Origin: an uncultured Chloroflexota bacterium
GTDB taxonomy: Bacteria; Chloroflexota; Limnocylindria; Limnocylindrales; Limnocylindraceae
DNA length: 10,961 nucleotides
Reading direction: 5' to 3'
NCBI GenBank assembly: GCA_903937225.1
Contig: CAIZYO010000076.1
Span: 1 to 10,961, forward strand
A program made the translations under genes and the position numbers. The notes beneath the pieces are model-generated. The model saw nothing but the letters and a program-made list of their open reading frames with translations, was not told the origin of the DNA and made no database searches. Shown here in pieces: positions 7,319-10,961 of the stretch; within the stretch, counting starts at the first letter, position 1; every line of letters starts with the position of its first letter.

Positions 7319-8340
7319 GTGACCTGAAGCCGAATCCTCTTCCGCTCTCGACGCCATTCCCGCCGTCGCCACGCCGCGCCCCTCTTGGCACGTTGGCGAA
7401 GCCTCTCCCGATCATCATTGACTGTGATCCAGGCCACGACGACGCCATGGCACTCGCGGTAGCGCTGGCGCGGCCAGAGCTCAAGGTACTTGGCGTAACT
7501 GCCGTTGCGGGTAACGCCTCTCTCCCAAAAACGTATGAGAACCTCCGCCGCACGTTGGCGTTGCTAGGCGCGCACCAGATGCGCGTGGCGGCTGGCGCCG
7601 ATGTGCCGCTGGTTCGACCGCTCTGGGTCGCACCGTATGTGCATGGTGATTCGGGACTTGATGGGGCTGAGCTTCCTGCGCCTTCCGGTGTGGAGCATGC
7701 CGCCGGCGCGGTAGATCTGATCGCAACGCTCTTGCGTGAGTCGAACGTACCAGTCACCCTCGTCCCGCTCGGCCCGTTGACGAACATTGCGATCTTGCTC
7801 CGCGATCACCCAGAACTCAAGGCGAAGATCGCACATATCTGCTGGATGGGCGGAGCCATTGCCGAAGGGAATGTCACCGCGTCTGCGGAGTTCAACTCCT
7901 ATGTAGACCCAGATGCTGCGGCGATAGTGTTTGGAGCAGGGATTCCGATCACCATGGTCTGCCTCGACGCAACGCACCGGGCGCTCACTGGCGAGGCGGC
8001 CATGAAGCGACTTGATGCGGCAGGAACGCTGCCCGCCAAGATCTTCGCTGACCTTCTGCGCTTCTACGCCATCTTCCATAAGGACCGCTACGACTGGCCG
8101 GCTTCAGCGGTGCACGACGCGGTCGCGGTCGCACACCTCGCAGTCCCGAATCTCCTCGCGCTCGTGCATGCGGCCGTGGATGTGGAGCTTGGCGACCTTG
8201 CACGCGGCCGAACCATTACGGACTGGTACGGCGATCGCCTCAAGCAGCGGGGGCGCACTCCGGATGTGGATGTCGCAGTTGGCGTTGACGCTGATGCGTT
8301 TGACCGCGTCCTCGTTGATTCGATTCTTTCGTTTAAGTAG
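7315..8340 (+). CDS. Nucleoside hydrolase 2, tandem paralogue
   Basis: This 341-residue enzyme is of the same Ca2+-dependent nucleoside hydrolase family. Motifs: DCDPGHDDA (Asp36, Asp38, Asp42, Asp43), AGNASL, YVHGDSGL, LGPLTNIAIL, EFNSYVDPDAAAIVF, CLDATH, and His267-Asp268 in VHDAVAV. The catalytic residues fall at exactly the same positions as in the upstream hydrolase, and both carry APxGTxAKPLP before the Asp cluster, so the two arose by duplication. DPGHDD in place of DPGLDD and different residues around the C-terminal specificity loop (FHKDRYDWPASA against WGQGEKMA) suggest different substrate ranges, for example pyrimidine against purine nucleosides; that is inference. The ATG overlaps the previous stop (ATGA). 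The only ribosome-site-like sequence, GGAG at 7294-7297, is too far away, so coupling is likely. The Pro-rich stretch at 6-20 is specific to this copy. Confidence 0.9.
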   Translation: MSDLKPNPLPLSTPFPPSPRRAPLGTLAKPLPIIIDCDPGHDDAMALAVALARPELKVLGVTAVAGNASLPKTYENLRRTLALLGAHQMRVAAGADVPLVRPLWVAPYVHGDSGLDGAELPAPSGVEHAAGAVDLIATLLRESNVPVTLVPLGPLTNIAILLRDHPELKAKIAHICWMGGAIAEGNVTASAEFNSYVDPDAAAIVFGAGIPITMVCLDATHRALTGEAAMKRLDAAGTLPAKIFADLLRFYAIFHKDRYDWPASAVHDAVAVAHLAVPNLLALVHAAVDVELGDLARGRTITDWYGDRLKQRGRTPDVDVAVGVDADAFDRVLVDSILSFK

Positions 8341-8342
8341 CG

Positions 8343-8816
8343 CTAGGCACGAGCTCGCAGTTCGGAGAGAATCCCCGGAAGCGCGGCACTGATCTCTTCC
8401 GCGGCGCGTTCATACGCACTCTCTGGATACCCCCACGGGTCGTCAAGATCGCTCCCTTGAGCGGCTGGATCAAAGTCGCGAATGAGGCGAACCTCGGCGC
8501 GGCGGATCCCACTCGCAACAATGCCGCGCGCATCGCGGAGGTTCCAGCGGTCGGCTACCAGGATGAGGTCTTGCTGATCGGCCAGCGCGATCGTCAACTG
8601 ACGGGCGCGGTGCTCCGCGCGCAGCCCGCGACGCGCAAGTAGCGCCGCGCTGTGTTCATGCATCCCTTCCCCTTCGTGCTCGTTGGAGGTTCCCGCGCTG
8701 CTCACGCGGACTCGTCTAGAGAGGGCGGGATCAGTGGCGATGGCCGCCTCAAGGAGCACCTCCGCGAGCGGGGAGCGGCAGATGTTGCCGTGGCAGAGGA
8801 CGAGGACGCTGATCAT
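8343..8816 (-). CDS. Low-molecular-weight protein tyrosine phosphatase
   Basis: This 157-residue cytoplasmic enzyme of the LMW-PTP/Wzb/YwlE class removes phosphate from protein tyrosine (or arginine). The P-loop C-H-G-N-I-C-R-S-P lies at residues 8-16, with nucleophile Cys8, second Cys13 and phosphate-binding Arg14. SSAGT (39-43) is the usual strand after it. The general acid is Asp126 in DDPWG (125-129), where most relatives have DPYYG or DPFG. Length is normal. ATG at 8814-8816 (complement) places the P-loop at the standard distance; the upstream AGGTAGG-like ribosome site is weak. It points toward the nucleoside operon, and its TAG stop is 2 bp from the hydrolase stop. It has no obvious functional tie to nucleoside use. 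Arsenate reductase is less likely on the DPWG and P-loop context. Confidence 0.9.
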   Translation of the reverse strand: MISVLVLCHGNICRSPLAEVLLEAAIATDPALSRRVRVSSAGTSNEHEGEGMHEHSAALLARRGLRAEHRARQLTIALADQQDLILVADRWNLRDARGIVASGIRRAEVRLIRDFDPAAQGSDLDDPWGYPESAYERAAEEISAALPGILSELRARA

Positions 8817-8902
8817 GCTGCGAGCCTACCTGAGCCGCTCAAGGGAGCGGGGATAGGGTACTGCGCTGCAGGCGCGGGTTCGGTATCCTTGATGGAGCGC
8901 GA
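8817..8902. promoter_or_regulatory. Divergent intergenic region serving the phosphatase and the tRNA-ftsH unit
   Basis: These 86 bp must hold the promoter for the phosphatase (leftward) and, unless there is an internal one, that for the tRNA and ftsH (rightward). The best rightward -10 is TATCCT at 8884-8889, ending 13 nt before the tRNA, but the -35 position (CTGCGC) matches poorly. TAGGGT at 8854-8859 is a second weak candidate. No leftward promoter stands out. No intrinsic terminator is visible. Confidence 0.35.
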
Positions 8903-8977
8903 GGCGGGGTAGCTCACCGGTAGAGCAGGGGATTCATAAGCCCTTGGTAGCAGGTTCGATTCCTGCCCTCGCTACCA
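8903..8977 (+). tRNA. tRNA with CAT anticodon, probably elongator tRNA-Met
   Basis: All arms fold. The acceptor is GGCGGGG (8903-8909) with CCTCGCT (8967-8973), including two G·U pairs; the D stem is GCTC/GAGC (8912-8915, 8923-8926). The anticodon loop is TTCATAA (8933-8939) with CAT at 8935-8937; the T arm is GCAGG-TTCGATT-CCTGC (8950-8966). The discriminator is A8974 and CCA is encoded (8975-8977). The anticodon stem GGGGA/GCCCT has an A·G mismatch next to the loop. A paired 1-72 position and C11-G24 argue against initiator tRNA. A tRNA-Ile2 read through lysidine modification of C34 cannot be excluded from sequence alone. Confidence 0.93.
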
Positions 8978-9000
8978 GCGCCACGAAGGTTTGAGAGCAG

Positions 9001-9007
9001 AGGAGGT
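9001..9007 (+). promoter_or_regulatory. Consensus ribosome site for ftsH
   Basis: AGGAGGT at 9001-9007 is a near-perfect Shine-Dalgarno, with AGGAGG ending 5 nt before GTG 9012. It decides for the GTG start over a possible in-frame TTG at 8991 and over downstream ATGs at codons 12 and 14, which lie within the first membrane segment. Confidence 0.85.
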
Positions 9008-9011
9008 CCAC

Positions 9012-10961
9012 GTGATCCCGAAGTCCCTCCGTAATGGTGCCGTGATGCTGATGCTCCTGTTGGGCACGGTGTTGCTCCTTGGGAGCGTCCTCCTCTCGCC
9101 GACACCCGCCCCAAGCAAGGAATACTCCGCCTTCTTGAGTGACGTGAAGAGCGGTCGCGTGGACGCGGTCGTTCAGCAGGACCAGACGCTCACCATCACG
9201 CTTAAGGGGTCACCGCCTGAGAACTACCAGGTGCAGGTCCCCACGCAGTTGACAGACGTCTACAACGACCTGCTCACCGCGGCCTCCGCGGGCGGACAGA
9301 GCGCCGAGAGCATCACGTTCGGCGCTAAAGCGCCCGATGACTCGGGACAGCTCTTCAGCCTGCTGATCAGCGCCTTCCTCCCTGTGCTGTTGATCGGCGG
9401 ACTCTTCATCTTCATGATGCGCAGCGCGCAAGGCCAGAACAACCAGGCGATGAGCTTCGGCAAGAGCAAGGCGAAGATGTTCGTGGCGAACAAGACGCCA
9501 GTCACGTTTGCTGAAGTCGCGGGGGTGGAAGAGGCGAAAGCTGAACTCGCCGAGGTCGTTGAATTCCTGAAGTTCCCAGAACGATTCGAAGCGCTCGGGG
9601 CGAAAATCCCTAAGGGCGTCCTCCTGATCGGATCACCAGGAACAGGTAAGACGCTCCTCGCCCGCGCCGTTGCTGGTGAGGCGGGCGTGCCGTTCTTCAG
9701 CATCTCGGGCTCCGAATTTGTTGAGATGTTCGTCGGCGTCGGCGCGTCACGCGTGCGTGACCTCTTTGATCAGGCGAAGCGAAACTCCCCATGCATCGTC
9801 TTCATCGATGAGATTGACGCCGTGGGTCGACAGCGCGGCGCGGGGCTCGGTGGCTCACACGACGAGCGCGAGCAGACACTGAACCAGATCCTGGTGGAGA
9901 TGGACGGATTCGAGACCGGAACCAACATCATCATCATTGCGGCAACGAACCGTCCTGATGTGCTTGACCCGGCACTGCTACGCCCTGGCCGATTTGATCG
10001 ACAGGTGATCCTTGATCGCCCTGACCTGAAGGGCCGACTCGCCATTTTGAAGGTGCATGTGAAGGGGAAGCCGCTCGACAAGACGGTTAACCTTGAGGAG
10101 ATCGCACGCCGTTCGCCAGGATTCTCTGGCGCCGACCTTGCGAACCTCATGAATGAAGCGGCAATCCTTGCTGCGCGCCGTAGTAAGCGCGTGGTAGGCA
10201 TGGATGAGTTTGCTGAAGCGTTGGATCGCGTCATGGCTGGCCCGCAGCGGAAGAGCCGCCTCATCACTGAGCCAGAGAAGCAGATCATCGCGTATCACGA
10301 AGGTGGTCATGCGGTGGTTGGGCGAATCCTTGAGAAGTGCGATCCGGTCAGCAAGGTGACGATCATCAGCCGCGGCATGGCGCTCGGCTACACGATGAAC
10401 CTGCCAACAGAAGACCGCTACCTGCAGAGCAAGAGCGAATTTGAAGACAAGATCGCCGCGATGCTTGGCGGCAACGTCGCGGAGCAGCTTGTGTTTGGCG
10501 ATACAACCACTGGCGCATCCAATGACATTGAGAAGGCGACCGATCTTGCCCGCAAGATGGTTACGCGTTTCGGGATGTCTGAGAAGCTTGGGACGGTCAC
10601 GCTCGGTCGTCAAGACGAGATGATCTTCCTTGGCCGTGAGATGTCGGAGCAGAAGAACTACTCCGATGCGGTTGCTAAGCAGATTGACGAAGAGGTACGT
10701 GCCATCATTGACCGAGGGGCAGCACGCGCGCGCGAGGTGCTGACGAAGCATCGCGATCGCCTTGATGCGTTGGCGGCGAAGTTGATCTCGGAGGAGACGG
10801 TGGAGGGCGAGGCGTTTGAGACGCTCTTCGCCGATTTGCCGCCGAAGCCGGCAGCGTACACCGATCTGATCGCTCGACTCCGCTCCGCTGGGGTCAACAT
10901 CCCACCGACGGAGGAGGTTGAGGCAGCAGCAGCTGAAGCGGCGAAGGGCTCGACGCCTACG
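9012..10961 (+). CDS. ftsH: ATP-dependent zinc metalloprotease FtsH (3' end outside window)
   Basis: 650 codons are open to the window edge with no stop yet; E. coli FtsH has 647 residues, so little is missing. FtsH is a membrane-anchored hexameric AAA+ protease that degrades damaged membrane proteins and short-lived regulators. Seen in order: TM1 at about 9-28; a small extracytoplasmic domain of about 80 residues; TM2 at about 114-136; the AAA module with Walker A GSPGTGKT (207-214), pore loop MFVGVGAS, Walker B FIDEID (Asp266, Glu267) and second region of homology [19 protein letters not shown] (312-330); and the protease with zinc motif H429-E-G-G-H433 and third ligand Asp505 in ASNDIEKAT. 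Two deviations from the usual text are GSPG for GPPG and HEGGH for HEAGH; both keep the catalytic residues. The visible tail is Ala/Glu-rich. The GTG start is set by AGGAGGT. The gene lies 34 nt after a tRNA, with no visible promoter of its own. Confidence 0.95.
   Translation, partial: MIPKSLRNGAVMLMLLLGTVLLLGSVLLSPTPAPSKEYSAFLSDVKSGRVDAVVQQDQTLTITLKGSPPENYQVQVPTQLTDVYNDLLTAASAGGQSAESITFGAKAPDDSGQLFSLLISAFLPVLLIGGLFIFMMRSAQGQNNQAMSFGKSKAKMFVANKTPVTFAEVAGVEEAKAELAEVVEFLKFPERFEALGAKIPKGVLLIGSPGTGKTLLARAVAGEAGVPFFSISGSEFVEMFVGVGASRVRDLFDQAKRNSPCIVFIDEIDAVGRQRGAGLGGSHDEREQTLNQILVEMDGFETGTNIIIIAATNRPDVLDPALLRPGRFDRQVILDRPDLKGRLAILKVHVKGKPLDKTVNLEEIARRSPGFSGADLANLMNEAAILAARRSKRVVGMDEFAEALDRVMAGPQRKSRLITEPEKQIIAYHEGGHAVVGRILEKCDPVSKVTIISRGMALGYTMNLPTEDRYLQSKSEFEDKIAAMLGGNVAEQLVFGDTTTGASNDIEKATDLARKMVTRFGMSEKLGTVTLGRQDEMIFLGREMSEQKNYSDAVAKQIDEEVRAIIDRGAARAREVLTKHRDRLDALAAKLISEETVEGEAFETLFADLPPKPAAYTDLIARLRSAGVNIPPTEEVEAAAAEAAKGSTPT

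Noticed and set aside
8333..8912. Plus-strand and other minus-strand ORFs over the phosphatase region (for example 8457-8642, 8652-8912)
   Set aside because: They overlap the phosphatase gene or the tRNA and show no family features; the phosphatase has intact catalytic motifs.
9210..10900. Several minus-strand ORFs of 60-257 codons inside ftsH
   Set aside because: They are antisense to the intact, strongly conserved FtsH frame and have no domain features or ribosome sites.

Overview
The window is moderately GC-rich bacterial chromosome with dense, mostly co-oriented coding. No mobile element, CRISPR array or phage gene is visible. The binding lipoprotein carries a short Ala/Cys-Gly-Gly-Ser lipobox tail of the kind common in monoderm lineages. 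Together with GTG starts and the GC content this fits an Actinomycetota- or Chloroflexota-like organism, but I cannot place it further from sequence alone.

Region 1 (1-8340, + strand) is a nucleoside uptake and breakdown locus. It begins with the 3' part of an adenosine deaminase cut by the window edge. A 139-bp leader that can fold into several hairpins follows. Then come a BMP/PnrA-type nucleoside-binding lipoprotein, a double-domain ABC ATPase, two BPD_transp_2 permeases and two tandem nucleoside hydrolases. ATPase/permease 1, permease 1/permease 2 and hydrolase 1/hydrolase 2 each join by a 4-bp ATGA overlap, so translation is probably coupled. A very strong hairpin with a C(UUCG)G loop and no T-tract sits between the binding-protein gene and the ATPase gene. 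It is the sort of element that lets the binding protein be made in excess over the membrane complex.

Inferred logic: the lipoprotein captures nucleosides outside the cell and the ABC transporter imports them. Adenosine deaminase converts adenosine to inosine, and the hydrolases cut the N-glycosidic bond to release base and ribose. No nucleoside phosphorylase, kinase or ribokinase gene is in the window.

Region 2 (8343-8816, - strand) is a low-molecular-weight protein tyrosine phosphatase gene. It converges on hydrolase 2 with only 2 bp between the stop codons.

Region 3 (8817-10961, + strand) is a CAT-anticodon tRNA with encoded CCA, followed 34 nt later by the GTG start of ftsH. The ftsH gene is open at the window end after 650 codons.

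I found no convincing undescribed system. The points most worth checking are the intergenic hairpin with an adjoining 12-codon ORF, the structured leader, the tRNA-ftsH arrangement, the HEGGH variant of the FtsH zinc motif, and the co-linear hydrolase pair with a shared N-terminal extension.
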